Notes: generated by a model from the sequence alone, not told the origin. A stretch of 64,000 nt of DNA from Oscheius tipulae (GCA_037178975.1 JASJZH010000002.1:3720001-3784000); one strand, 5' to 3'; shown: positions 11,608 through 23,170, counted from the stretch's first letter. Program-made: numbers and translations.

Positions 11608-13285
11608 CTATAAGGATCGGCTGTAGAAGGCCTGGAAGAGAACGGCTCCAATAGACGAGGTGACCAAGAAAGTCGTCAGACTGATAGCAGATCCGAACAT
11701 GACCAAGGAAAGACAGAATGGCTCTGGATCCGCTGTCAAAGCTTCACGGCTATTGGGAACAGCCACAGCTCTGTCCAGGTCATAGACTGTCAGAGTTGGA
11801 GAATGAATGACCATGGCTTCCGAACCGAGCAAAGTGGAACGTTTTCGACGCGTCGATCCACAATGTGGAGGCTGAAATTGCTAGTTCTGTTGATTTTTTT
11901 TTGGAAGGACTTACCGACATCTCCCTACAGTTCTCGTCCAGGCTCGTGCAACTTCTTATGGAACATTGAAAATTGACAGATGATCTGGAGACATTTCAGG
12001 TTGAGACGCTCTCGACTTACTGGTCAGGAAACTGGAAAATGTAGGCGTCGACGTGAGAAGTAAGAGTTCTGTCATCGTATTCAGGTGTGGGGATTGTGTA
12101 CTGATCGAGAGAACACCCGTGCTCATCGATGACCCTGTGACTGTTACCGTGACCGTCTTCTGCGTAACAGTCGTGCACAAGGACTCGGGAATTCGCTGGA
12201 ACTGATAGGTTACTCAGAGTTAATGAAACTTACGTGGGCCTTTACAGCTCCATTCATGTCTCACCAGATCCCCGACTTTGACATGATGAAGAGGGTGTCC
12301 ATCAGTTCCGAGAAGACGATATTCACAGCTGGGAGGCAGCGACTCGCCAGAGAGATTGGCACTGTCTTTCATACTGAGCTCTTTCAATTGACTGTTTATA
12401 AAGTGTACTCACGTCACATTGAGATCTGCATCGACATGAAATGTGCTCTCGTTGAAAGCACACTTGATGTGGTAAGCTCGATCGACTTTGGTGATAAAGC
12501 TGCCATGGAATGAGACTATCGCGACAAAAGAGGTGAGCAAGGAAGGCGGGTATATCTGAAGAGAATTCATCAGTCTTGACTCTTGTAAATGGAGTTGTCG
12601 CATTTCTGATTCTCACAGACAGATTGAGTTTTTGACAGTAGGATCATATGACCCGACTCACTAGTCTCAAACGGATTACACGCACAGATCTACTCACAAC
12701 TCTGTCTCGTTTGGCATTGCATGCCCCCAGTGGAACGACCAGTTCAGCCCAGTTAGCTTCTTCTCTGCGCTGCCGATGAAGACTGTCACACTCGCACGGA
12801 GGACAAATTTCCGCCGCGGAGGGATAACTGGATCTGCTTGGTGAAAAGATGTGCGGGAGAGATCCTTTCCCTGAAAGTGAGACTTTCTTCTAGATTGTAG
12901 GGGTGAAAGGCTCACCTTCTTTTGAACCGCCAATTGCTATGCTGGGTTTCTGTAATGGGAAGCCGGGCCGCGCTCTGGGAGGAAAAGCAGTCCCTCGTCC
13001 CTTCCACTCCGTCTCGTCATCTGGCTCCGTTTCGCCATTCATAATGATTGACGCTTTCTCTGGTACTGAAAAAACTGGCATTCACTTAAATTTTTTGTTC
13101 CAACCTGGTGATCCATTGGAGTAGCTCTTCCCACAGCCATTCGTGTGGAATTCTCCCTTGACGAAGAACCTGCCCTCGAAGGGACGTGCTGTCTGTACCT
13201 TCACCCGGATATTGTCCCTCTCGCAGAAGACTCGAGGCAGACCCACAATTTTATTGTCGAATTTAGACGATGTGGATGAGGTCCT
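11608..13285 (-). CDS. Cuticlin-like ZP-domain transmembrane protein (first exon not fixed)
   Basis: Eight exons: 13105-13285, 12916-13065, 12698-12870, 12413-12555, 12234-12373, 12021-12201, 11915-11984, 11608-11871. They give 433 in-frame residues, starting in phase 0. A ZP module runs from about residue 10 (VFCERDNIRVKVQTARPFEG) through SFITKVDRAYHIKC, HEWSCKG and DEHGCSLDQY. It ends at a furin-type consensus cleavage site, RRKR, near residue 350. A hydrophobic transmembrane helix follows close to the C-terminus. In nematodes such proteins are secreted, cleaved and polymerised in cuticle or apical matrix. The signal-peptide exon is missing from this model; a candidate is at 13941-13897. 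A ~70-residue insertion between the first ZP strand and the PLGACN motif is poor in recognisable motifs. Confidence 0.88.
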
Positions 13286-14352
13286 CTGAAGAAAAGAACT
13301 GAATAGGTCAGTTAGTCTAATGGTATGTTTTGTGGACAGTTGCGAAGGTCGGTAACCTATTGAAGTCGAGCGGTCAACCTTGGCGCAAGTAAACTGTTTG
13401 ACTTATTGTCGTTTAGGAAAAAAAAGAGTATGAGTACATAAGACTACAGTTACAGTAACCCTTGAGCTCTCAATGTATTCCGATTCCCTTCAAGTATTAT
13501 CTTCAAACCCAGGTTTACAGATCAAAAAGTCATTTTTACGATTGAAAAAATGAAGCTTTTGATGTTTTCTCCAACTTTGTAGAATTTCGGAAATGTGGAA
13601 AGTTAGATCGTCAAACCGAAAAAGGCGCAACAGTTTGGTTGTGGACTTGCTTTTACAACAACATAGCACTATCATATGGCACACAGTTTTCTATAGATTT
13701 CTTAGACTAATTCAGCGACAGACTGTAAACGTAGCATTCCCTGCTCAAACATTCCATGATTGTCATGACAAACTTTGACGATCAATCCGTAAACGTCGCT
13801 TCAAGCTGCATAATACTTGTTGTAATCTGTGACCTACAACGAGAGCTCAATCACAGGGTTCAAGCCAGTTTATTCCCCTTCAAAACTAAAAAAAACGAGA
13901 CCAACCAGGAAGAGAAGGAAGAGAAGAGACCGACAAATCATACTGTGGTAGCCAGAACAAATAGAAGTAGTCTCTCTTCCGGAATAGACCGCCTTCCTCC
14001 CTCACTCCCTCAATCGCGCGTGGACAGAAGGGGTAATGACCTGTAAGTGATCCGGACCAACTAAAGAGAGAAGAGACCGGGAGGCGAGAAACGGTCGCTC
14101 GAGAGGAGGAGGTGCTTGCCCTCGTAATTACAGAACACAATAGGTCGACCTCCAGACTGTCATTTGCCTATTGTATTCATTTGACTACCAGAGAGGACAA
14201 GAAAAGGGTTGTAAAAGCATTCGACACGAGACTAAATCCTGCCAATGTCTTTCTGAGGTGAAGTTTAAATAGAGCAAAGTCTCAAAACGGATACACGTTT
14301 ATTTAAACACAAAAGGTGAAGTTAACAAGGACAGTTTCGGTTGGGAGTAGTA
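13286..14352. other. Intergenic region between ZP gene and SR-protein gene
   Basis: Besides the candidate signal exon I found no conserved coding sequence. It is AT-rich near 13490-13800. Confidence 0.5.
13897..13941 (-). CDS. Candidate signal-peptide exon of the ZP gene
   Basis: An ATG at 13941 reads MICRSLLFLLFLVGL, a plausible signal-peptide core, followed by a GTTTTT donor-like sequence in phase 0, as the ZP exon at 13285 requires. The intron would be about 610 nt. The only support is hydrophobicity and phase. Confidence 0.3.
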
Positions 14353-15389
14353 TCAGTCGCGAGGGGAAGCCGAGCGGGAACGAGAGCCGCCGCGATCCGG
14401 AGTCGGAGAACGGCTAACGGATCTGGAGCGGCTTCCGCCCTTCTTCGGGGTGGGACTGCGAGACTTCTTCGGTGAGGCGCTGCGATCGCGACGAGGAGAA
14501 CGTTCCTTCGGACTCTGAAATGCCTTTTTTGGAGAAAGCGGGAGAGAACGACTTACAGAGCGGTTACGACGAGGAGAACGAGAGCGAGAGTATCTTGGAG
14601 AGCGGCTTCTCGAGCGACGGCGAGGAGAACGAGATCTGGATCTGAACGAAGGAGGTAACCATATAGAAGCATCAAAGGAGTACGGTTCGGCTCGGCTACT
14701 ACAGCAAAACAGCTACATTCAGCCTGCTGCTACAGCATAGCCAGCTACGGCCGATCTGTGAATTTGTCGATAAGATTGTGGGATTTTCGGAGGAAATTGC
14801 TATGGAAATGCTACACGATACAATGAAAACTGGAAATTAAAGAGCTGATGCGTTTTGGGGGAAAAACGTTATCAATATCGACGAAATATTGATCTTTTTT
14901 ATAGTTTTCCTTGGAAAGCTAACAAGGAACTCAATCTTACCCTTCTATGCTCGTCATTCGTCGACTATTTCTCAAAAAAAAAGTCAAAGAACTAACCTGC
15001 CACGGCCTCCTCTTTCGTCGATGACGCGCTCGTATCGAGCCACAGATACGCGAAGGGCCCTTCCGTCAACGTGTTTTCCATCGGTACGTTCTTGGGCATG
15101 TTCGGCATCACGACGACTAAAAAAGGTTGTTACTTGGGCTAAAGGCGAGACAACTTACTTGTGGAAGCGTACAAACGCAAATCCACGACTTTGACGGCTG
15201 TACTTGTCCCGTGGAATGTGAATGTCTCCAATGTCGCCGTAGCGCTCGAAAAGATGGCGAAGATCCTGCTGCGACGTACTGTAGGAAATGTTGTCTACCT
15301 GAATAGAGAGAATTTAGATCAGAATAATACAGAAATACCTTGAGGGAATGCATGCCGTCGATGGACGGTGGGGCACGACGAGATGACAT
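14353..15389 (-). CDS. rsp-4: SRSF2/SC35-like serine/arginine-rich splicing factor
   Basis: Exons 15339-15389, 15159-15298, 14997-15116, 14557-14641, 14353-14514 total 558 nt and encode 185 residues. One N-terminal RRM covers about residues 15-95, beginning [20 protein letters not shown], with RNP1 as RGFAFVRF and an RNP2-like LKVDNI. The C-terminal ~85 residues are an RS domain of repeated RS and SP dipeptides. SR proteins bind exonic enhancers and help recruit U2AF and U1 snRNP in the nucleus; the RS domain is phosphorylated. The length is close to worm RSP-4. Its start is about 470 bp from the divergent MYND gene. Confidence 0.93.
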
Positions 15390-15859
15390 CTCTTCAGCTG
15401 AAAATAAGGATTATAGAATCTTTTCTGGAAAGGGAAGAGATGAAGAACAAAAAGCAGATATGAGAAGAGCGATCCTTGGAAGGTGTTTGGTGGATATCGA
15501 TTTGTTTGCGAAGCTATGGGAAGATTTCGAAAGAACCTGAAGAATTTAAGCTTTTAAGAACAAAATCTGAAGAGTAATCACGTTTCTGATGGCTTGTGAT
15601 GCTTCCAGGCCCGATAGAACAAATCAAAGAAGCATAAAACCGTACATGGATGAGGGAACTGATACAGAGAAATGGCAGCAAATCGAAAAGAAAGCTGCGA
15701 CACCGTGTTTGCGCCGGCACTTTTGGGACGTCATTCAAAATATGCTGGCGCTATTTGCGACCGGTTACGATCAGCGTCGCATACGGTCGTTCTAAACAAT
15801 TTTTGCAGAGGCATCATTTTTATTCTGTTTATTGCATAAAATTTTGGTTTCCGGAACAA
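15390..15859. promoter_or_regulatory. Divergent intergenic region, SR gene (-) and MYND gene (+)
   Basis: It separates two start codons in head-to-head orientation, so it probably carries both promoters. No TATA box or clear factor site was identified. Confidence 0.45.
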
Positions 15860-16699
15860 ATGGATCATCACGTCGTCAACGCGGATCTGCTGGGGCATGT
15901 GGACCAGCATCATCAAATGCTGGAGCAACATCCGGACCACAACCACCATCTGGGTGATCCGAATGGAGATCATCATCATCAGGTTTGTTTTTCCTTCTTT
16001 TTCACTTGGATCACATAAGAAGGCACCCGGAAACGATGAGAGATGCCGTGGCTACCGTATACCACAGCCGTTTTGCAAGGGTCGGTACCTAGCTTGGCGC
16101 TCACTTTGCATTCGCACTGAATTAGACAAAAAGCTAACAATTTTGGGTGGCAATGGAAAACTGGGTCCAAGGAGGAGACCAGTGTGAAAGTGCGAAAAGG
16201 ATCCTGGCCGATTTGCAAAAGATTTGGCTACAAAACTACACAGCACAGCGGGAAAAATGTCTCATCGATCTCACAGAAAAGGTATTTTAATTTGGTTCTT
16301 CTCTGTGAACACAGTCTCAGCTCCATGAAGAATTTCTGGCTGACGAGGAGAAAACAAGAAACGAGCTCTGTCAACAGTTCAAAGAGGAATTGGAGACGAC
16401 AAAAGTTGAACTGGAGAAGAAATTCCAAGGAAATCTGAAGGCAGAAGTGACCGGGATGGAAGAACGACACAAGAAGGATCTGGAAGTGATCAAGAGGCAG
16501 CAGTGGTGTTGGCAGTGCGAAAAAGAGGTTTGTTTTTAAGAATTTGCCTCATCTTTCTTTCCTCTTTCAGGCAATTTATCCCTGCTGCTGGAATACGTCC
16601 TACTGCTGCGTCGAATGCCAGCAAGCCCATTGGCCTTCGCACAAAAAGTACTGTAGACGAAAGAAGGGCGGAGGAGGGCCCGGTCTTCAACGAAATTGA
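15860..16699 (+). CDS. MYND zinc-finger protein of the BS69/ZMYND11 type (BRA-1/BRA-2-like)
   Basis: Exons 15860-15982, 16183-16281, 16321-16527, 16571-16699 total 558 nt and encode 185 residues. The N-terminal ~40 residues are His-rich. Residues ~75-140 look coiled-coil-like, rich in Glu, Lys and Leu. The C-terminus is a MYND finger: [20 protein letters not shown] then [17 protein letters not shown]. The CCWNTSYC block is diagnostic of the BS69/ZMYND8/ZMYND11 group. The PHD, bromo and PWWP domains of vertebrate ZMYND11 are absent, as in worm BRA proteins, which bind a BMP receptor and modulate TGF-beta signalling. The acceptor at 16182 is pyrimidine-poor, so the first exon is the least certain part; an alternative ATG is at about 16153. 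Confidence 0.82.
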
Positions 16700-16757
16700 T
16701 CTCCCTCATCTCGAGTCATATATGTTTGTATGTTTATTCACACTAATTAAAACAAAA

Positions 16758-17676
16758 TCACTTTTTCTTTATCATTTTGATGAAAGATTCGTGTGAGGCA
16801 TAAAGGGGCTCGTTTGAGTCCACATCAATCCAGCGGACATTGGAGGCATCATCGCTCGCCTGTAGATTGACATCAGCTAAGAGACCATCTTCGTCGTGGA
16901 ACTGCATTACAACGGTCTCCATCCAGGCATTATCCGTATTTCTCGGGTCATCCACATAACCCCTGAATTCAGGCATTGTTACGGATAAAAAGGAGAGATA
17001 CTTGTACAATTCACGACCCTTCTTCCACAACTTTTCGAGTTTTTCCTGTGGAACATTGTTCAGGGCTTCTTCGGTGAATTCTCTCTTCAGTGTGTCCGAA
17101 ACAATCTCGCCAGGATCGACCATTCCTCCTGGGATCGCCCATTCTCCTGAATTTGAAAATTGGCAGTTTATCAAGCCGAAAATACCTGTATCACCGCGTT
17201 GAATAGCCACAAACTCCATTTTTCCGTTGTTAATTCTTGTCACGACGGGATCTGCGGCGTGATTTGGTCCCCATCTGCCTAGAACGCCTCTTCCACGTAG
17301 TCCTGTTCGTCCTATCGGATTCAATGGACGGCCCTCCTCGTCTAGTTTGTACTGACTGCATAAGATTTAGAAAAAATAAGAAAAAACACTAACCAGAAAT
17401 GCGATTTCCTATTGATCTTTCCATCGACCTCGTTAAATTTGAAATTTCCTTTGTCTATTTTGGGATCGGCCCAGGATTGTCCAGAAAGCTTTGGATCGGT
17501 GTAATCTGGAGGGCTGTATTCTTTCCATTCCGTGTCCCAGCTGACCATGTTGCTTGGAACAACGCTTCGAGTCACATCGGACTTCAGATAGGGATGATCT
17601 GCAGAAGACGAAAGCAATGGATAGAGTAAGAGAGCAACTAACCAGTTTTTCTGCATTTTGTGTGGAGAAAATTCAT
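16758..17676 (-). CDS. ndx-6: NUDT9-like ADP-ribose pyrophosphatase (Nudix hydrolase)
   Basis: Exons 17643-17676, 17394-17598, 17186-17355, 17002-17146, 16758-16962 total 759 nt and encode 252 residues. The NUDT9 signature runs through the protein: [21 protein letters not shown], then a Nudix box from about residue 144 (GGMVDPGE ... REFTEE), then [16 protein letters not shown] and [11 protein letters not shown] near the end. NUDT9 cleaves ADP-ribose to AMP and ribose-5-phosphate. The REFTEE core is intact, so the enzyme should be active, unlike the degenerate homology domain of TRPM2. The start at 17676 gives an N-terminus that aligns with human NUDT9. Retaining the first 44-nt intron would start a different N-terminus (see findings). 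The gene is head-to-head with NPL4, 442 bp apart. Confidence 0.93.
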
Positions 17677-18118
17677 AATAGATCTGTTGACGAGACGGTG
17701 GCTCATCAACAGGACACACTGAAAACAAGGTTGTTTACCAGGGCAGAAGTTGTGTTTGGTCAGCGATTATTTTTCTAATGTTTAACCAATTTTTTTTAAA
17801 CTTTTCTTTGGTGAGAAATACCCAAAAGAAACATGAAGTAAACAAGAAAACCAAGACTGGTGTGAAAAACAACAAATGATAGTGGATTTCAAAATTCCCG
17901 CAATCCCGCCGCGACTTCGATTCTGACGTCACAATTGTCATTCTCCTCCTGATTTCCTCCTTTCACCTCATTGTTCGCTTTATTTTTTCTTTGTTATAAA
18001 CTGCCTCCAAAACGCAGAAAAAGCGATTGACAACCCCACCACTGGAACCACAAAGCCTCTTCTTCAAAACCCTATTTTCCAGTGCTGTTCAACAATTTCT
18101 TCTTTCAGCAGTTCAAAA
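17677..18118. promoter_or_regulatory. Divergent intergenic region, NUDT9-like (-) and NPL4 (+)
   Basis: It is AT-rich. A TTCTTCTTTCAG acceptor-like site 10 nt before the NPL4 ATG suggests a trans-splice site. No exon encoding an NPL4 N-terminal UBX-like domain was found here. Confidence 0.5.
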
Positions 18119-19893
18119 ATGGTTTTGGAAGCAGCTCCTAGTGAGAAAATGGACGAAGTCGATCGAATTCTGGCGTCGGAGAGCGGAGAAATACAGCGGC
18201 CAGTCGATCCCAAGTTTTGTCGACATAATGCGCGGCAGAAGTGCTCGCATTGTCTTCCTCTCGATGCAAGCTTGTATTTTTGCCCTAGCAAGTTGAGTTT
18301 CAGCCCTACGACGAGGAATACCTAAAGGAGAAGGAAATCAAACACATGTCATTCCATGCCTACGTGAGGAAACTGACCAAAGGACATGGGAAGGGCTCTC
18401 ATTTAAAGAGACCTCTTGAAAATATCAGGTAATTCTATCTGTTGCATTTTTCATACTTCATTTATTCAGAGCAGAAATCAATCTCAACTGCACCGACCAT
18501 AAACCCTTCCCGAAAGGAATCTGCACGAAATGCAAGCCGCCGATGATCACACTGGACAGACAGAAGTACCGTCATATAGACAACATCACATTCGAAAATC
18601 AGGAGCTGGTCAACGAGTTCCTCAACTACTGGCGTCTCTCTGGCTTCCAGCGCTTCGGCTACCTGATTGGAAGGTATATTTCTATTCCTTTTTTATAGCA
18701 TTCTCTCAACTTTAGCTATCAGCCGTTCAGCGAAGTCCCTCTGGGGATAAAGGCGGTCGTGGCTGCCATTTACGAGCCTCCTCAAAGTAGTTCCAAGGAC
18801 GGAGTGGGATTCCTTGACGATCCGAACGAGGAAGCCGTAGAGAAGCTCTGCTATTGGCTTGGACTGAAGAAAGTCGGATGGATTTTCACGGATTTGTGGT
18901 CAGCTGATACCGCCAAAGGATCCGTTCACTGCACTCGTCACAAGGACTCGTTCCTGCTCAGTGCTGAGGAATGTATCACGGCCGGGTATCTGCAGGCGAA
19001 GCACAAGAACATGACCGAGTTCTGCTCCGATGGCCATTTCGGCTCGAAGTTTGTCACCGTTGTTGCCAGCGGTGATGAGTCGGAGAACGTCAACTTCCAC
19101 GGCTACCAGGTACATCTTGCTCTAGTTTGTAGCCTACGAAACAATTTCAGGTTTCGAACCAGTGCTCTGCCATGGTCCAAGCTCAGATCATCTGTCCCAC
19201 GAATCATCCCGAGCTGGCTTACATTCGGGAGGAACCAATGAGCGAGAAGCAGTACATCGCTGATGTCGAATACACCGAGAAAAACGAGTACGGAGCCGAA
19301 GTCAGAAAAACGGGAAGACCCCTCCCGGTCGAATTCCTTCTGGTCGATGTCCCCACCGGTGTTCCCAAGGAACCCAGCTACACCTTCCCCGTCGATCCTC
19401 GCGTGAAATTCGTCATTGAGAACAGGTCGGCCGTGAACCAACATCAGGTAGGAATTCCATACTGTTGGGCTCAAAAGAAAATGTAGACCCCGGATAACCT
19501 GACCGAATACTGCAATGCCTTCTCCCTAAACCAGTTCCTGGAACAGGCCACCAACTTCCACTTCCTCATTTACTTGATGACGAACCCGATGGTCAGCTTC
19601 AGCGACGAGGAACTGATCGAACTCTGTACGGCGGTGAAGACTCAGGAACGTGGGAAGGCTATGGACTGGGCACGGAACAACGAGAACTGGCAGCAGCTGG
19701 TCACTCTCTGTCACGTCGAAAACTCCATGGGTTCGTACCTTCTCAGTCCGTTCTAAATATTAGTTTAGGAGGAGCTCCTACCGCCGGAGGTTCCGGTCCC
19801 GAACAGCGGTGGTCGTGCAAGCACTGTACTTTCGAGAATACTGAACAGCGTCCAGACTGCAGCATGTGCGGTCTCCCGATCGACTTGAACTGA
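18119..19893 (+). CDS. npl-4: NPL4, ubiquitin-binding cofactor of CDC48/p97
   Basis: Exons 18119-18265, 18304-18428, 18470-18673, 18716-19109, 19151-19447, 19487-19730, 19769-19893 total 1536 nt and encode 511 residues. An N-terminal zinc motif ([12 protein letters not shown]) is followed by the NPL4 zinc region ([20 protein letters not shown]) and the MPN-like core ([45 protein letters not shown]). The protein ends in an NZF finger with [10 protein letters not shown] and CSMCGLP. UFD1-NPL4 delivers ubiquitylated substrates to the p97 unfoldase for ERAD and chromatin extraction. The UBX-like domain of vertebrate NPLOC4 (about 100 residues) is absent. Intron 1 (18266-18303) uses a GC donor; no GT donor gives the conserved frame. 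Confidence 0.95.
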
Positions 19894-20001
19894 GACTCGT
19901 TTCCCCCTATTTTTACATGTACTGGTACGTGTTTTGCCTGTATAGTAACGGTTTATTGAGAATGGTCGGTAGTAAAGGCTTTTTACAAGAAGAACAGTTT
20001 G

Positions 20002-21677
20002 TTAGTCGGAGGTCTGATGACGGCGACGACTGGCTGATTGTCTTTCCATGGCGGCATGCTGAAGAGCACGAGTCCTCTCGGCATCAATCAGAGAATAGCT
20101 GGGAGGACTGCCGGTCGAGTAGGAACGAGTCGGAATCATTGGTTCCAAAGTACTAACTGAGGCGTAGTTTATTCCAGATGCAGTGTGCTGAATGACTTTT
20201 ATTTCGCTCTTATTTGTGGACCCACCTCCGGATGCCCAGCCAGATTGACATAACTCAGCTTCGGATCGGGTTCCAGTGGTGGAAGATGACACAGTAGACT
20301 AGCTGAGCAGCTACCCGTATCCCTGGAAAATCTGTGACTTAATACAGCAAAACCCACCATTTGAAGGGGAAGATATTGGGAGTAGTCGCTACAGGTGTGG
20401 TGGGGACGCTGTTGATAGACGAGGCCGAGTTTGTTCGAGCCCTGTGGAATTTGAAGGCGACTCCTAAATGGTTCTGGGTCAAGGAAAGATGAAAAGTACC
20501 ATTTCCATCGCTAGTAGGAGTGATATTTACATAACTGGGCGGAATGGGTTCGGGGAAGCTGTGACGGGGAAGAGTCATGGCATTGGACAAATCAAAGTCC
20601 TCGCGGTAGGGATTTGTCGATTCCGAACTGAATGAATTCTGTATTGCTTTACATTTGAACTCACATAATGTTCCCGACAATCTTCGAGCCCAATTCGTCA
20701 CCGTTTCCCTTCGGAATTGCGTAAGTTGGGCCCAGAGTTCCGACTCCTCCCTCTCCGTAAGTAGCGCTTCTTGGTCTCGGAACCGGCGGGAGATTGTTCT
20801 GTCGGAACTTGCGATTGCTCAACGAGGCCGGACTCCAGGAACTGCCGCTTCGAGGCAGTTTCAGCTCCGAACTCACGCAGGCTCCTAATATTTGTTCTTT
20901 CATGTTACTTTAAATTACCTTCGCTCCCGAATCTCTGAAGGGGATTGATCCTCCCTCTGTCTATCTCCGTCGCCAGGTCAGGAGCACTGCTCTGCGCCCG
21001 ATCGCATCGTGTTTTACTGGCTCGCCGCTCTGACTTATGGGAACAGTTGGCGTTCTCTTGAACACGCTGCTGGACGAGCTTAATCATATGGTTTTTGACT
21101 GTAAACAAGGAGTTTGATGACATCTTTTGAGAAGGAGAATACCCACATGGAATACAGTATCCGCGTACTGGGTCTGAAAACAATGAAGACCTTCTCCAGT
21201 TGGACACCTCCGTCCACTCTCGAAGAAGAACACCCCTGAATCCTAATTTCCAATGTTATCAGCGGTTTTACCAGCCGAAGTATACCCATATCGCCTGATC
21301 AGATCCAGTGGCCAGCTCACAACTTCGGCCTTCTGTTTACTCTTGGTCTCGGGCTCCAGTTGGATCTTATCCGGTAAAATTCGAAGCCAGGCTGAATAGA
21401 AAACTTTTTAGTTACTATTTTGACCTCACACCTAAACAATTCAAGAAGAGCACTCGATTAGATGATAACTTAGACAAAAGACGAGGAGAAAACGGTCAGT
21501 GAACTGCAATAAGACGGTTGTTATGCACTCTTTACTGATTAAGAAAAACAACAAACCGTGGATTACTCGATTCCGGCGGTGTATGTAGACGCGGAACTTG
21601 GGAGCCGCGCTAGACTCATCGCTCTCGACGAAGCTCTGGCGAGCTCCGGCTTCTTCCGTACCTACCGTGTTTCCCAT
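20002..21677 (-). CDS. rog-1: FRS2-like (ROG-1-like) myristoylated PTB-domain signalling adaptor
   Basis: Eight exons: 21557-21677, 21272-21391, 21143-21235, 20919-21098, 20665-20884, 20358-20627, 20226-20322, 20002-20187. They total 1287 nt and encode 428 residues. The protein starts MGNT, a likely N-myristoylation signal. An IRS-type PTB domain covers about residues 22-130 (RVYIHRRN, VVSWPLDLIRRYGY, FFFESGRRCPTGEGLHCFQ). The rest is Ser/Pro-rich with scattered tyrosines. These include PPSYVNI and LSYVNL, matching the pYxN GRB2-SH2 consensus. A C-terminal block, PSYSLIDAERTRALQHA, resembles the ELYAVIDIERTAAM block of vertebrate FRS2. FRS2 links FGF and neurotrophin receptors to GRB2/SOS-Ras and SHP2; worm ROG-1 acts upstream of Ras. 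The ATG directly follows an AAATTCAG acceptor and lies 125 bp downstream of the OVCA2-like stop. Confidence 0.87.
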
Positions 21678-21802
21678 CTGAATTTCGAGTAAATTGTAGA
21701 GAAACAAGATAAGAGATAGTGAGAGACCAAAACCTCGAGGAAAAGACAGTAGATATGAATAGAACTTTTTGACTAGAGAATAACAGCAAAATCAACAACC
21801 GG
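21678..21802 (-). promoter_or_regulatory. Operon-like intercistronic spacer with trans-splice acceptor
   Basis: The 125-nt spacer separates the OVCA2-like stop from the FRS2-like ATG on the same strand. Read on the minus strand it is U-rich and ends ACTCGAAATTCAG immediately before the ATG. This size and layout match nematode operon spacers where downstream genes receive an SL2-type leader. Confidence 0.55.
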
Positions 21803-22760
21803 TCAACAAAATTGATTGAGGAATGACAAAAACTCTTGTTTAGACTTTGATAAAGCTGGAATGAAGTGACCGCCGTCGTGTTCGATGGTTTTGTGGTCAG
21901 CGAACATTGAGGCGAGTCGTTTACTCGTTTCAGGCAATACGATCTGGTCGTTCAACCCGTAAATGTGAAGTGTGGGCAAATTGAAGTTCAGAGATGTGAG
22001 ATCACTATGGAGAGAAGACAGGCTGAGAAAACCGGAAAAGAATATGGCAAACTTGACGTCGAGTTGGACCTTGTTGAGCTGTTCCATTGCAAGAAGGAGA
22101 TGAACCATCGAAGCGCCTTGACTGAAACCAAGAAGTCCATCGAAAGGTCCGTTGTTTTTGAGGAAATCCAATGCAGTCTCGACAGATTCGTCGAATCCCT
22201 CGGCTATCTCAGTAACGTCCTGAAAGGAACAAATATAGGAAAAAAAAATGAATGAGTTTACCCGTGAGCTGAACTGTTGGGCAGGCTTGGAAAACCACCA
22301 GCCGCGCGAGTCCTCCCTTGTATCGTCTTCTGGCACATTTGGTATCAACGGAGCTGTAATAAAACTCAGATTGTAAAAGAACCAGTCAGTGGCTTTATTG
22401 AGCAAGAAGCAAAAACAGACACGTTTATAAAACCTCTCAATAGAAATGTCGCTTTCGCTCCTGGCGAAGTGACTGATTGTCAGTGCTAATTTTGTTACTT
22501 GAACTGTCCTGACTTGTCTTGGCAACTCAAATCCGGGATAACCCTTGACAGAAAAGCACAAAAATTGTCAAGTGTAACCCCAGATTAGAGGTGACTTGTG
22601 TTTACAAATTGTAAAGGTAGGATAAGAGCTTACCCGATAGAAATTCGAACTCGGCGACAGACTTGAAGAGCTTCCTCATACTTCCGGTCTTCTCTCGAAA
22701 AAGAACTTCATTCTGCCGGTACCCATGGAAGCACGCTATTCGAAGCTTTTGTCCGGACAT
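21803..22760 (-). CDS. OVCA2/FSH1-family serine hydrolase
   Basis: Exons 22634-22760, 22262-22353, 21803-22219 total 636 nt and encode 211 residues. The start [17 protein letters not shown] is the FSH1 N-terminal strand with the oxyanion-region [14 protein letters not shown] follows. The nucleophile elbow is GFSQGA near residue 113, [11 protein letters not shown] carries the acid Asp, and GGHFIP carries the catalytic His. The family consists of small alpha/beta hydrolases; human OVCA2 hydrolyses long-chain alkyl esters, and the worm relative is C25G4.2-like. The protein is probably cytosolic, with no signal peptide. It is the first gene of a putative two-gene operon with the FRS2-like gene. 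Confidence 0.93.
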
Positions 22761-23170
22761 AATACCTAGAAAAACACATTAGAATAACGAGAAAGAGACG
22801 GGTACAAAGGGACAAAAGAGAACAATTCGAGATTGTTCGAGAAAATTCAAAAGATGTGAAACCGTGCGCTTCAACTCTTTTTCTCGCGCATTTTCTTTTC
22901 GCTTCTTCTTCTGCATCTATTTCTCTTTGTAAAACTTTTAGCGATGCATGTTGTTTGGCCATTCTACGCGATAGCCACATGTTGTAAGTATATGCTGACC
23001 AAAAACAACTGGATCGAATGCCGTGGAAGCGACAATATTAAGGATTGAAACTTTTGCAGTAAAGGAACCCTTGACGATGGCTCATTGCCAGCCGGTGGAG
23101 TTAGATGCGCAGGTTTGCGTGCTATAGGCTGCGACAAATCGAGCCTGTCGCTTCGAAGAGCGAAAAAGAT

